The notes: generated from the letters alone by a model not told the origin. Counted from the stretch's first letter, positions 25,439-34,292 are shown. The stretch is DNA of 64,000 nucleotides from UBA8337 sp963932545 (GCA_963932545.1 CAWVRH010000004.1:60376-124375); one strand, 5' to 3'. Program-made: numbers and translations.

Positions 25439-27040
25439 ATGGCAAACGAAGCAGCCGCAGCAGGACACGAAGACCACCCTACGGGATGGCGTCGTTACGT
25501 TTATTCAACCAACCATAAAGACATCGGCACGATGTATCTGATTTTTGCGATTATCGCAGGGGTCATCGGCGGTGCCATGTCTGTGGTTATGCGCATGGAA
25601 TTGCAATCGCCAGGCGATGGCATTCTAGATGGCAATTTCCACCTCTATAACGTGCTGGTTACGGGTCACGGCCTCATCATGATTTTCTTCATGGTCATGC
25701 CGGCCATGATCGGTGGTTTTGGTAACTGGTTTGTGCCGCTGATGATTGGCGCACCCGATATGGCTTTCCCACGAATGAACAATATTTCATTCTGGTTGCT
25801 GCCAGCCTCTTTTGCTTTGCTGGTCGCGTCGATTTTCGCTGAGGGCCCTCCGGGTGCCAATGGCGTAGGCGGCGGGTGGACAATTTATCCGCCTCTTTCC
25901 ACCAGTGGCCAGCCTGGCCCTGCGATGGATTACGCGATTTTGTCTTTGCACGTGGCAGGTATCTCTTCGATTTTGGGAGCGATTAACTTCATCACAACCA
26001 TCTTCAACATGCGCGCGCCGGGCATGACCCTGCACAAAATGCCATTGTTCGTATGGTCTATTTTGGTGACTGTGTTCTTGCTGCTGTTGTCGCTGCCTGT
26101 CTTTGCTGGCGCCATTACCATGCTGCTTACCGACCGTAATTTTGGAACGACTTTCTTCGATCCAGCTGGCGGTGGGGACCCGATTTTGTATCAGCATTTG
26201 TTCTGGTTCTTTGCTCACCCAGAAGTTTACATTCTTATTCTTCCGGGCTTCGGCATCGTAAGCCAAATCGTCTCGACCTTCTCGAAAAAGCCAGTATTTG
26301 GCTATCTCGGCATGGCCTATGCGATGGTCGCCATTGGCGGCGTAGGCTTCGTTGTTTGGGCACACCACATGTATACCGCTGGTTTGAGCGTCGATACACA
26401 AGCCTATTTTGTGGCGGCCACGATGGTTATCGCGGTGCCAACGGGCGTCAAAATCTTCTCTTGGATTGCCACTATGTGGGGCGGTTCTATTGAGTTTAAA
26501 ACGCCAATGCTTTGGGCTATGGGTTTCATCTTCTTGTTCACCCTTGGCGGTGTAACGGGCGTGATGTTGGCCAATGCGGGCATTGACCGTGCGTATCACG
26601 ATACTTACTTCGTGGTCGCTCACTTCCATTACGTGCTGTCGCTCGGCGCCGTGTTCGCCATTTTCGCGGGCTGGTATTACTGGTTCGGCAAAATGTTCGG
26701 TTACACCTACTCCGAGTTCATTGGCAAATTGCACTTCTGGGTCACTTTCTTCGGCGTAAACTTACTGTTCTTCCCGCAACATTTCTTGGGAATGGCTGGT
26801 ATGCCACGTCGCTATGTTGACTATCCAGATGCCTATGCGGACTGGAACTATTGGTCTTCCATTGGTTCGTATATCTCAGCCTTTGGTGTGCTTATCTTCT
26901 TGTTCGGTGTGGTTCACGCTCTGGTGCGTAAAGCTCCAGCAGGCAACAACCCATGGGGCGAGGGCGCCAACACGTTGGAGTGGACTTTGACGTCGCCTCC
27001 ACCGTTCCACCAATTCTCTGATTTGCCTAAAATCAAATAG
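25439..27040 (+). CDS. coxA: Cytochrome c oxidase subunit I
   Basis: Catalytic haem-copper subunit with 12 membrane helices over 533 aa. Visible landmarks are NVLVTGHGLIMIFFMVMPAMIGGFGNW (haem a ligand region), FFAHPEVYILILPGFG (CuB His, cross-linked Tyr and the proton-channel Glu of the A1 type), VWAHHMYTAGL (CuB His pair) and YFVVAHFHYVLSLG (haem a3/a ligands). The residue before HPEVY is Ala where Gly is usual. AGGGAGAG precedes the ATG. Confidence 0.97.
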   Translation: MANEAAAAGHEDHPTGWRRYVYSTNHKDIGTMYLIFAIIAGVIGGAMSVVMRMELQSPGDGILDGNFHLYNVLVTGHGLIMIFFMVMPAMIGGFGNWFVPLMIGAPDMAFPRMNNISFWLLPASFALLVASIFAEGPPGANGVGGGWTIYPPLSTSGQPGPAMDYAILSLHVAGISSILGAINFITTIFNMRAPGMTLHKMPLFVWSILVTVFLLLLSLPVFAGAITMLLTDRNFGTTFFDPAGGGDPILYQHLFWFFAHPEVYILILPGFGIVSQIVSTFSKKPVFGYLGMAYAMVAIGGVGFVVWAHHMYTAGLSVDTQAYFVAATMVIAVPTGVKIFSWIATMWGGSIEFKTPMLWAMGFIFLFTLGGVTGVMLANAGIDRAYHDTYFVVAHFHYVLSLGAVFAIFAGWYYWFGKMFGYTYSEFIGKLHFWVTFFGVNLLFFPQHFLGMAGMPRRYVDYPDAYADWNYWSSIGSYISAFGVLIFLFGVVHALVRKAPAGNNPWGEGANTLEWTLTSPPPFHQFSDLPKIK

Positions 27041-27065
27041 GTAGACGGACTTATTAGGAGCCTTC

Positions 27066-28007
27066 ATGTCTCAAGAATATGAAGAGACATTAGCGAAAAT
27101 GCAGGGGCCAGCGTCATTGGATGCTGGCTCCGCAGCTGATTATATCGCTTTGATGAAACCACGGGTGATGTCCCTTGTGGTCTTCACCGCTTTGGTGGGC
27201 ATGGTTATGGCCCCCGGTGGTTTTGGCGAAAATGGGTTGCATCCCGTTTTGGCCATCGCGGCTTTGGCGCTCATCTCTGTTGGCGCGGGCGCGTCGGCGG
27301 CTTTGAACATGTGGTATGACGCAGATATTGACGCCATTATGAGCCGCACCCAAAACCGACCCATTCCAAGTGGTCGCGTTTCAAAGGAGTCGGCTCTGGT
27401 GTTCGGCCTTTGGGTTTCTGGCCTTGCGGTCATGGGCATGGCGGTAATGATTAATTACCTAAGTGCGGCCTTATTGGCCTTCACGATTTTCTTCTACGCC
27501 GTGATTTACACAATGTTTTTAAAACGCGCGACGGCGCAAAATATTGTTATTGGTGGCGCGGCAGGGGCTTTGCCTCCGGTCATCGGATGGGCGGCTGCGG
27601 CCAACTCGTTATCCGTGGAGCCGCTGATTTATTTTGCCATTATCTTCTTCTGGACGCCGCCGCATTTCTGGGCTTTGGCGCTGATTAAAAACGACGATTA
27701 TAAAGCTGCAAACGTGCCTATGCTGCCGGTAACAAGCGGCGTGAAAGCCACATTGCGCCAAATCGTTGCCTATTCCATCGTGCTGCTTGGCGTCACTCTA
27801 TTGCCTTACATAATGGGCTTTAGTGGGCTGTTTTATGCGGCAGGGGCCGGCATTTTGGGTCTTATTTTCGTCGGCATGTGCGTTTTATTGGCGTTCAGTG
27901 GTGACGAGCAACGCAACCGAATTGCGGGCATGACGTTCGTTTATTCGATTTTTTATCTCTTTCTTCTGTTCGTGCTTTTGCCGGCAGACAAATTGGTGGG
28001 CGCATGA
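27066..28007 (+). CDS. ctaB: Protohaem IX farnesyltransferase (haem O synthase)
   Basis: Adds farnesyl to haem B to make haem O, the precursor of the haem A used by subunit I. 313-aa UbiA-fold membrane enzyme with the Asp-rich motif NMWYDADIDAIMSRTQNRPIPSGRV and the second motif region FWTPPHFWALALIKNDDYKAANVPMLPV. AGGAG lies upstream. Its stop overlaps the ATG of the next small gene (ATGA). ctaA (haem A synthase) is not in this window. Confidence 0.95.
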   Translation: MSQEYEETLAKMQGPASLDAGSAADYIALMKPRVMSLVVFTALVGMVMAPGGFGENGLHPVLAIAALALISVGAGASAALNMWYDADIDAIMSRTQNRPIPSGRVSKESALVFGLWVSGLAVMGMAVMINYLSAALLAFTIFFYAVIYTMFLKRATAQNIVIGGAAGALPPVIGWAAAANSLSVEPLIYFAIIFFWTPPHFWALALIKNDDYKAANVPMLPVTSGVKATLRQIVAYSIVLLGVTLLPYIMGFSGLFYAAGAGILGLIFVGMCVLLAFSGDEQRNRIAGMTFVYSIFYLFLLFVLLPADKLVGA

Positions 28008-28180
28008 GTAAAGAACCAGAAAATACAGAAATTCAAACACCTGTTTGGACTCCAGAATTATTGCAACAACGCCGCAAGCGCGCCGCCATTATGGCTGTCG
28101 CCCTTTTGGTGTTTGTTGGCCTGTTCTTTTGGGTCACACTGGTGAAACTCGGCGTTAACGTAACCAACCGTCCGCTATAG
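28004..28180 (+). CDS. Small CoxF-like membrane protein of the cox operon
   Basis: 58-residue open frame missed by longer cut-offs. It starts at the ATG overlapping the ctaB stop and ends at TAG 28178-28180. The N-terminus is polar (about 26 residues ending in the basic QQRRKR), then one membrane helix (AAIMAVALLVFVGLFFWVTLVKLG) and a short tail. A small single-span protein in this position between ctaB and ctaG is usual in alphaproteobacterial cox operons and is often called CoxF. Its exact role in oxidase assembly is not established here. Confidence 0.75.
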   Translation: MSKEPENTEIQTPVWTPELLQQRRKRAAIMAVALLVFVGLFFWVTLVKLGVNVTNRPL

Positions 28181-28187
28181 GAAGCCC

Positions 28188-28799
28188 ATGACTGAAACCG
28201 TCAACACCACAGAGCAAAAAGCACAGCGCGCCAATAGAAGTGTTGCTATGGGAGCGGCCATGATGGCCATTTCCATGGTTGGCATGGCCTATGCCGCCGT
28301 GCCGCTTTATGACCTGTTCTGCCGTGTGACGGGCTTTGGCGGGACGACACAAGTCGCGACAGCGGCCCCCGGTGCGGTTTCAGACCGTATTGTGACCATT
28401 CGCTTTGATGCAAGCCTGAACCGCAAAATGCCTTGGGGCTTCAAGCCGCCCAAACAGTCGGTGGCTTTGCCCGTTGGCGAATCGGGTCTGGCTTTTTATC
28501 GGGCCAATAATCCAACGGATCGGCGAATTACCGGTACCGCGACCTATAATGTGTCGCCGCCAGAAGCCGGGATTTATTTTTCCAAAATCGATTGTTTTTG
28601 TTTCACAGAGCAGGTTCTAGAGCCTGGGCAGTCGGTCGATATGCCAGTGAGCTTTTTCATCGACCCAGAAATTTTAACAGATCCAGAAATGGATGATGTC
28701 AAAACGATTACTTTGTCTTATACATTTTTTGAAGCAACGCCTTCTGCTAGTCTAGAAGTGCCAATAGAGACGCAAGCCAAGCTTGCACCAAGGGGATAA
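28188..28799 (+). CDS. ctaG: Cytochrome c oxidase assembly protein CtaG (Cox11)
   Basis: Copper chaperone that delivers copper to the CuB site of subunit I. 203 aa: N-terminal membrane anchor (about 19-38), AVPLYDLFCRVTGFGG just outside it, and the copper-binding CFCFTEQ with C136 and C138, followed by LEPGQSVDMPVSFFIDPE. It lies 7 bp after the small CoxF-like gene and 4 bp before subunit III. Confidence 0.95.
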   Translation: MTETVNTTEQKAQRANRSVAMGAAMMAISMVGMAYAAVPLYDLFCRVTGFGGTTQVATAAPGAVSDRIVTIRFDASLNRKMPWGFKPPKQSVALPVGESGLAFYRANNPTDRRITGTATYNVSPPEAGIYFSKIDCFCFTEQVLEPGQSVDMPVSFFIDPEILTDPEMDDVKTITLSYTFFEATPSASLEVPIETQAKLAPRG

Positions 28800-28803
28800 G
28801 TTT

Positions 28804-29640
28804 ATGTCTGACAGTCATGCAAAAAATCACGATTACCATCTGGTAGACCCAAGCCCGTGGCCGATTGTGGCTTCGATTAGTGTCCTCACGCTTTGCTTTG
28901 GCGCGGTGCAATTTTTACACGATGGCGCGCCTTGGGTTCTCGGGCTTGGCTTTTTGGGTGTGCTTTACACGATGTTGGGTTGGTGGCGCGATGTCGTCAA
29001 AGAAGCCGATAAGGGCGACCATACCCCCGTCGTTCAAATGCATCACCGCTATGGCATGATTTTGTTCATCGCCTCTGAGATTATGTTCTTCGTGGCATGG
29101 TTCTGGGCTTATTTTGATGCGAGCCTTTATCCGGGCGAGGCCATTCAGGCCTCTCGCACCGCGCTGACAGGCGGCCAATGGCCACCTGTGGGCATTGAGA
29201 CTTTTGACCCATGGCATTTGCCACTCATCAATACGCTTATTTTGCTGACCTCTGGCACAACCGTCACTTGGGCGCACCATGCGTTGCAGCACGATGACCG
29301 CCAAGGTCTGAAATGGGGTCTGGTTTTGACCGTAGCGCTGGGCGCCTTATTCACGGTTTTCCAAGTCTATGAGTATCAGCATGCGGCCTTTGGTTTCTCA
29401 GGCCACATTTATGGCGCGACTTTCTTCATGGCGACGGGCTTTCATGGTTTCCATGTGGTTGTCGGAACAATTTTCTTGGCGGTCTGCTTGCTGCGCGCCA
29501 TGAACGGTGCGTTCACCTCGAAACAGCATTTCGGCTTTGAAGCAGCGGCTTGGTATTGGCACTTTGTCGATGTCGTCTGGCTGTTCTTGTTTGTCGTCAT
29601 CTACATCATTGGTGCGGGCGCCGGAGCCGGCGCGCATTAG
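28804..29640 (+). CDS. coxC: Cytochrome c oxidase subunit III
   Basis: 278-aa subunit with seven membrane helices that stabilises the catalytic core. Recognised by HDYHLVDPSPWP at the N-terminus, RYGMILFIASEIMFFVAWFWAYFDASLYP, WPPVGIETFDPWHLPLINTLILLTSGTTVTWAHHAL and the C-terminal AAAWYWHFVDVVWLFLFVVIY. The ATG at 28804 follows AAGGGGATAAG; an ATG seven codons earlier overlaps ctaG and has no ribosome site. A strong hairpin with a T-tract lies 24 bp after the stop. Confidence 0.95.
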   Translation: MSDSHAKNHDYHLVDPSPWPIVASISVLTLCFGAVQFLHDGAPWVLGLGFLGVLYTMLGWWRDVVKEADKGDHTPVVQMHHRYGMILFIASEIMFFVAWFWAYFDASLYPGEAIQASRTALTGGQWPPVGIETFDPWHLPLINTLILLTSGTTVTWAHHALQHDDRQGLKWGLVLTVALGALFTVFQVYEYQHAAFGFSGHIYGATFFMATGFHGFHVVVGTIFLAVCLLRAMNGAFTSKQHFGFEAAAWYWHFVDVVWLFLFVVIYIIGAGAGAGAH

Positions 29641-29664
29641 TTTGGTGCATGAATCTAAAATTCA

Positions 29665-29702
29665 ACGCAAGGAAAGCTGATGTTTTCCTTGCGTGTTTTT
29701 TT
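29665..29702 (+). terminator. Hairpin plus T-tract over the surf1 start: terminator or attenuator
   Basis: ACGCAAGGAAA (29665-29675) pairs perfectly with TTTCCTTGCGT (29684-29694), an 11-bp stem with an 8-nt loop. G and seven T follow (29696-29702), which is the shape of an intrinsic terminator. The 5' arm contains the likely surf1 ribosome site (AAGGAA), the loop contains most of its ATG (29680-29682), and the 3' arm encodes its first residues. It could end the coxC message, limit surf1 translation, or both. Confidence 0.65.
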
Positions 29703-30453
29703 GCCCGCTGGCCTAACTCTGGTCATGCTCACGGTGCTGCTGATGCTCGGCAATTGGCAGGTCGAGAGATTGGCTTGGAAGCACGACCTCATCCAACGCA
29801 TTGAGCTACGGACGCAAGACCGCAATGGCCCCGCCAAGCGCACGCTCAATAGCGCGGCCGATATCGCCAAATTAGAAAAGCTGGAAGATGAATACCGCAA
29901 GGTCAACTTGCGCGGCCGCTTTGGCCCCAAGGTTGGCCTGTGGTTTACCCAAATCGAAAACAAACCAGACGGATTATCGCGCCCCGATGCCGTGGGCTAT
30001 CATGTGCTATCGCCGTTTTATCTGGCCGATGGCAGCGCCATTATGGTCGACCAAGGCTTTGTGCCATTGACCCTTGTCGATGGGCTGAAAGCCAATAATG
30101 GGAATCTGCAATCGCTCGAAGTGATTTTGCGCTGGCCCGACAAACGTGGCCGTTTTGACAATGCCGATCGGCCAGAAGCCAACCTTTTTTACGTGCGCGA
30201 TACGGATGCCCTAGGCCAACATTGGGGTGTGGCTCTGCCCGCGCCGATTGGCGAAGTGGCCACCTTTGGCCAAGGCTGGCCGCGCGGTGGGCAAACCCGT
30301 ATGGTCATTAACAATAATCATTTGCAATATGCCGTGACATGGTTTGGTCTGGCCATAGTGCTTGTGATTATTTCGGGACTGTGGCACATCCGATTTTATA
30401 AATCGGGCGGGCATTTTTGGCAGACCCGAGGCGACGAGAATAGGGACAGCTAG
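29680..30453 (+). CDS. surf1: SURF1-family cytochrome oxidase assembly factor
   Basis: 257-aa protein with the SURF1 architecture: first membrane helix ending in MLGNWQVERLAWKHDLI, a periplasmic domain with YRKVNLRGRFGPK, GYHVLSPFYLADGSAIMVDQGFVP, and a C-terminal helix (YAVTWFGLAIVLVIISGLWHIRFY). SURF1 aids haem A insertion into subunit I. The start and its AAGGAA lie inside a terminator-like hairpin; the next ATG (29725) would cut into the first helix, so 29680 is kept. The DUF983 gene often found between coxC and surf1 is absent. The stop TAG directly abuts the thrC start. Confidence 0.9.
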   Translation: MFSLRVFLPAGLTLVMLTVLLMLGNWQVERLAWKHDLIQRIELRTQDRNGPAKRTLNSAADIAKLEKLEDEYRKVNLRGRFGPKVGLWFTQIENKPDGLSRPDAVGYHVLSPFYLADGSAIMVDQGFVPLTLVDGLKANNGNLQSLEVILRWPDKRGRFDNADRPEANLFYVRDTDALGQHWGVALPAPIGEVATFGQGWPRGGQTRMVINNNHLQYAVTWFGLAIVLVIISGLWHIRFYKSGGHFWQTRGDENRDS

Positions 30454-31851
30454 GTGAAATATATATCGACCCGTGGGCAGGCTCCAAAACTGAGCTTTGA
30501 AGAAGCCCTCTTGGCAGGACTAGCCAGCGATGGCGGTCTTTATGTGCCTGAAAGCTGGCCGCGCCTGTCTGAAGCCATGATTAAAAGTTTTGTCGGCATG
30601 CCGTTTGAGCAGGTGGCCGTGGAAGTATTGCATCCGTTCATGAGCGAAGATGTGCCGCGCGAACGTTTGCAGGCCATGGTCGAAGAAGCTTATGCGACTT
30701 TCACTGAAGATGAGATAGCCCCGCTTACCGATATTGGCGACGGGCACTATTTTCTAGAATTATATCACGGGCCAACCTTGGCGTTTAAAGACGTGGCCAT
30801 GCAATTGCTAGCCCGCCTGATGGATGATGCGCTCATCCGCCGAGGCTCGCGCGCAACCATTGTGGGCGCCACATCTGGCGACACGGGCGGGGCAGCCATT
30901 GAAGCGTTTCGCGGTCGCGAAGCCGCCGATGTGTTTATTCTGTTTCCCCAAGGTCGCGTCTCGGATGTGCAGCGCAAACAAATGACCACGCCCAATGACC
31001 CCAACGTCCACACGCTGGCGGTCGAAGGCACGTTTGATGATTGCCAAGCTCTGGTCAAAGAAATGTTTACCGATGCGCCGTTTCGCCAAGACATGTCTTT
31101 GGCGGGGGTGAACTCCATCAATTGGGCGCGGGTGATGGCCCAGATTACCTATTACTTCACGGCCGCTGCCAAATTGGGCGCGCCTGAAACGCCCGTCGCA
31201 TTTTCTGTGCCGACGGGAAACTTTGGTGACATTTTTGCTGGCTATGTGGCCGCGCAAATGGGCTTGCCCGTGGCACAATTGATGATTGCGACCAATGTGA
31301 ATGATATTCTGGCGCGCACGCTGGAGAGCGGCGCCTATGAAACGGGCGAGGTGGTGGCCACCTCCAGCCCCAGCATGGACATTCAAGTGTCGAGTAATTT
31401 TGAGCGCCTGTTGTTTGAACTCTCAGGTCGCGATGCCGACCGCGTGCGCGCGCTCATGGGATCGTTAAAACAAAGCGGGCGTTTTGAGTTAAGCGAGCGC
31501 GAGCTGCATTTGATGCGCGCGCTATTTGCCGCCAAGCGCGTGGATGCAGAGGAAACTCTAACTACCATGCGCGATGTCTTGGCACATAACGGCTTTCAAA
31601 TTGACCCGCATAGCGCCATTGGCGTGGCCGCGGCAAACTCTGCCGTGTTGGCCGAAGATGTGCCCATCGTCACTTTGGCCACTGCGCATCCAGCGAAATT
31701 CCCCAAAGCCGTGCAAGAGGCCTATAACGCCGAGCCAGACACACCGCAGCGGATAACCGATATGCTCGATTTGCCCGAACAGTTTACCCCCGTGGCCAAT
31801 AATCTTGGTGCTGTGCAAGCGTTGATCCGAGAAAAAGCTAGGGCTGGCTGA
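30454..31851 (+). CDS. thrC: Threonine synthase
   Basis: PLP enzyme converting O-phosphohomoserine to threonine. 465 aa with the family N-terminus KYISTRGQAPKLSFEEALLAGLASDGGLYVPE, the PLP lysine in GPTLAFKDVAMQ (K112) and TSGDTGGAAIEAF. It starts with GTG immediately after the surf1 TAG, so translation is probably coupled. Its pathway partner thrB is at 35301-36275 on the opposite strand. Confidence 0.95.
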   Translation: MKYISTRGQAPKLSFEEALLAGLASDGGLYVPESWPRLSEAMIKSFVGMPFEQVAVEVLHPFMSEDVPRERLQAMVEEAYATFTEDEIAPLTDIGDGHYFLELYHGPTLAFKDVAMQLLARLMDDALIRRGSRATIVGATSGDTGGAAIEAFRGREAADVFILFPQGRVSDVQRKQMTTPNDPNVHTLAVEGTFDDCQALVKEMFTDAPFRQDMSLAGVNSINWARVMAQITYYFTAAAKLGAPETPVAFSVPTGNFGDIFAGYVAAQMGLPVAQLMIATNVNDILARTLESGAYETGEVVATSSPSMDIQVSSNFERLLFELSGRDADRVRALMGSLKQSGRFELSERELHLMRALFAAKRVDAEETLTTMRDVLAHNGFQIDPHSAIGVAAANSAVLAEDVPIVTLATAHPAKFPKAVQEAYNAEPDTPQRITDMLDLPEQFTPVANNLGAVQALIREKARAG

Positions 31852-31854
31852 CCC

Positions 31855-32787
31855 ATGTCGGTGCGATGGCACGGCCTTTGGGTCTCGTTTTTTTGGCTCG
31901 CTCTTTTGGTTCTGCCAACCGATGCGACGGCGCGTGCCGCGGATGCTTTGCGTTTGGCGGAGACGTTTCGGGTGCTCAATTTAACCCCTCATTTAATGCC
32001 TGTCGAACAAGGGGGGCAGGCTTTTGCCATCCAAAACTCCAGCTCCAATCCCCTCACTTTGGTCTTGAAGCGAGCGGAGCTAAACGGTCTGGGCGTGGCG
32101 TTAGGGTTGCAGCAAGGCAGCCGCCCGCCGTTGCGACTTTTCAGCTCGGATGACCGAGAGTTTTCGGTTCCTGCTGGCCCGCCCAATGGGCTGGTGTTCA
32201 CCCTGCCGGGCGGGGTTGTGCAAAGTTTTAGCTTGCCGAATATAGAGACTGGCGAAACGCTTTATTTATGGTCTCCGGCAACCTTGGCGGCGCACCAAAA
32301 CAATCGCCAAACGTTCCATGCGGGGGTTTTATTTTTATTGGCAATTTTATTGGGACTGTCGATTTGTGCCGCTATTTTTCGGCGCTCGCGACGCGCCGCT
32401 TACGGCATCACCATGGGCGTGGGTCTGCTGGTCTTATTGGCCAGCCTGTGGATGCGCGACGTATTTCCCGATACACAGCAATTTTTCTCGCTGTCCACCT
32501 ATCGCCTAGACGCTATTCGGTTTGCTTTTGGTCTGGGACTGCTGATGAGTATCCTTGGCCACCTCAATTTGATTATCCGTCTGGCCATCAATCGCAACTA
32601 TTGGACGCGGGTCATCATCCTCGCAGATATTGGTCTGGTCGCGATGGGGGTGCTTTGGACGTTGGAGATTTTGCGCTCTGATTTCGCCGGGCTTATTTCT
32701 TCAGAATTGGGCGATATCGCCTTGGCGTTAACCTGCGGCACGGTTCTGCTCGGCGCGTTTTTTGTGCCCGACCGTCGCAATCGCTAA
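31855..32787 (+). CDS. Uncharacterised membrane protein, possibly 7TMR-DISM-like without an output domain
   Basis: 310-aa protein starting 3 bp after thrC. It has a signal peptide (about 8-29), a periplasmic region of about 125 residues, and five predicted membrane helices (about 157-177, 186-205, 222-248, 255-275 and 285-303), ending in a short basic tail PDRRNR. The layout of a periplasmic domain followed by a helical bundle recalls 7TMR-DISM receptors, but there is no kinase, GGDEF or other output domain and no room for one before the convergent algH gene. I do not recognise a specific family. Confidence 0.5.
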   Translation: MSVRWHGLWVSFFWLALLVLPTDATARAADALRLAETFRVLNLTPHLMPVEQGGQAFAIQNSSSNPLTLVLKRAELNGLGVALGLQQGSRPPLRLFSSDDREFSVPAGPPNGLVFTLPGGVVQSFSLPNIETGETLYLWSPATLAAHQNNRQTFHAGVLFLLAILLGLSICAAIFRRSRRAAYGITMGVGLLVLLASLWMRDVFPDTQQFFSLSTYRLDAIRFAFGLGLLMSILGHLNLIIRLAINRNYWTRVIILADIGLVAMGVLWTLEILRSDFAGLISSELGDIALALTCGTVLLGAFFVPDRRNR

Positions 32788-32798
32788 CGCTGATCGTG

Positions 32799-33365
32799 TC
32801 AGGCTTCGCCGCCTGTATGGCTCAAAAGAGCCAAGTCGATTCCCAGCCGTTGAATGCAAGCTTCATACAGCGTGTGGGGCTGTGGCGTAAAAATATCTTC
32901 CAAAGTGGCAGGGCAGATAAGCCAAGCATTCTCTTGTATCTCGCCCTCCAACTGCCCAGACCCCCAGCCCGTATAGCCAAGTAAAAGTCGCATATGTTGG
33001 GGCCCCCGGCTTTGGGCAACATCGATTAAAACTTCCAAAGATTGAGTTACCCCCACCAGCGTCTCTTCCTGCACGATGGGGTTTTGTGGCGGATAATCCG
33101 CGGAGTGCAAAATAAACCCATGTTCGCCTTCTACCGGCCCTCCCACGAAAACGGGGATATTCTTCAACCCCGTTTGGCCAACAGAGGCAGGCAAATCCAT
33201 GCCGATATCGCCAAGCGTTATGCCTTGTGTGGGCTGATTAACAATAAACCCCATGGCGCCTTCTTCATCATGAGCCATCATATAAATAACGCTGCGCTCA
33301 AAGCGCTCGTCCCCCATGCTGGGCATGGCGAGTAAAAAATGGCCTTTTAGGGTCGTCTGTTTCAT
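32799..33365 (-). CDS. AlgH/YqgE (UPF0301) family protein
   Basis: 188-aa protein with the family hallmarks LKGHFLLAMPSMGDERFERSVIYMMAHDEEGAMGFIVNQP, VFVGGPVEGEHGFILH and LLGYTGWGSGQLEGEIQENAWL. The family is widespread and its biochemical role is unresolved; AlgH was linked to alginate regulation in Pseudomonas. It is divergent from the DsbD-domain gene over 90 bp and convergent with the membrane protein 11 bp away. Confidence 0.9.
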   Translation of the reverse strand: MKQTTLKGHFLLAMPSMGDERFERSVIYMMAHDEEGAMGFIVNQPTQGITLGDIGMDLPASVGQTGLKNIPVFVGGPVEGEHGFILHSADYPPQNPIVQEETLVGVTQSLEVLIDVAQSRGPQHMRLLLGYTGWGSGQLEGEIQENAWLICPATLEDIFTPQPHTLYEACIQRLGIDLALLSHTGGEA

Positions 33366-33455
33366 CGCTTAGTTTACGCTCGGGCAGGCCTCGCGGGCAA
33401 GCAGATGTGTCGAACCGCCTCTCGTCTTGTGTTCGCGAACGCGCTATAAGAAACC

Positions 33456-34292
33456 ATGTTGAATCGCTTGTGTCTTGTTGCGGCCCTTTTCGGCCTTGGT
33501 TTTTCGTCTGCTTTGGCGCTGTCGTCTACCCCTTGGGTGGACAAGAAACCAGTACGCTATCGTATGGTGACAGCGGAAGTTGCGGGACAGGCCTATGCCG
33601 CCTTGCAGATGCAGCTTAAGCCCGGATGGCACACCTATTGGCGATATCCGGGTGCCAGTGGCATTTCCCCCGAGTTTACCTTCACCGATAGTCGCGGTGT
33701 CAGCGTTGGCGATGCGGTGTTTCCTGCGCCGTATTTTTTCGAAGATGGTGTTGGTGGGTTTTATGGCTATGAAGGCGAAACGGGTTTTGCTTTTCCCATC
33801 GATAGGCAGGGGGCGGCGAGCTTAAACCTCAAAGCGTTTTTGGGGGTCTGCCGCGAGGTTTGTATTCCGCTAGAGATAAACCAAGAGATGGCTTTAGTGT
33901 CGCCGTCTTCCACATTGAAGCCGAGCCACGCTCAAAACAGCGGCGTGATTTCTCGCCTACTGGCCGCACAGGCCAAGGCGCCAAGCGCGGCGTTGAAAGT
34001 AGAGCGCGCCAGTTTTGATGGCGTATCGCTGCAACTCGTGGTGACGGGGCAAGATTTGCAAAATCCCGTTGTGATGAGTGTGCCGGGCCCACATGATATT
34101 TTGGGGCCGCCGCGCATTACGGCGCGCCACCCAGTCGCCCATTTGATTGAGATACCGGCATGGTCTAAACTCGATCATCCGCTCATTGGGCGCAAACTAA
34201 CCTTCGTCGTGCGCGACGGCGCTAAAGCCATTGAACAAGAAGTTGAAATAACCGATCACCGTTTGCTGCCTCGCGAACAACCCCAATACTGA
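33456..34292 (+). CDS. Exported DsbD N-terminal (DsbD-alpha) domain protein, stand-alone
   Basis: 278-aa protein with a signal peptide (MLNRLCLVAALFGLGFSSALA) and a single immunoglobulin-like domain as in the periplasmic alpha domain of DsbD: KPGWHTYWRYPGASG, PYFFEDGVGGFYGYEGE and the cysteine pair GVCREVCIP (C132, C136). It lacks the eight-helix membrane domain and the C-terminal thioredoxin domain of full DsbD, so it needs an electron donor encoded elsewhere. It probably passes reducing equivalents to periplasmic thiol proteins. The peroxiredoxin gene follows after 23 bp. Confidence 0.82.
   Translation: MLNRLCLVAALFGLGFSSALALSSTPWVDKKPVRYRMVTAEVAGQAYAALQMQLKPGWHTYWRYPGASGISPEFTFTDSRGVSVGDAVFPAPYFFEDGVGGFYGYEGETGFAFPIDRQGAASLNLKAFLGVCREVCIPLEINQEMALVSPSSTLKPSHAQNSGVISRLLAAQAKAPSAALKVERASFDGVSLQLVVTGQDLQNPVVMSVPGPHDILGPPRITARHPVAHLIEIPAWSKLDHPLIGRKLTFVVRDGAKAIEQEVEITDHRLLPREQPQY

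Noticed and set aside
25787..26734. Open frame of 315 codons on the minus strand inside coxA
   Set aside because: It is fully antisense to a strongly conserved gene, has no ribosome site and its translation (His, Arg and Gln rich) looks like nothing known. It is a by-product of coxA codon use.
33431..33456. Leaderless promoter (TATAAG) just before the DsbD-domain gene
   Set aside because: No -35 element at normal spacing; TATAAG alone is too common.
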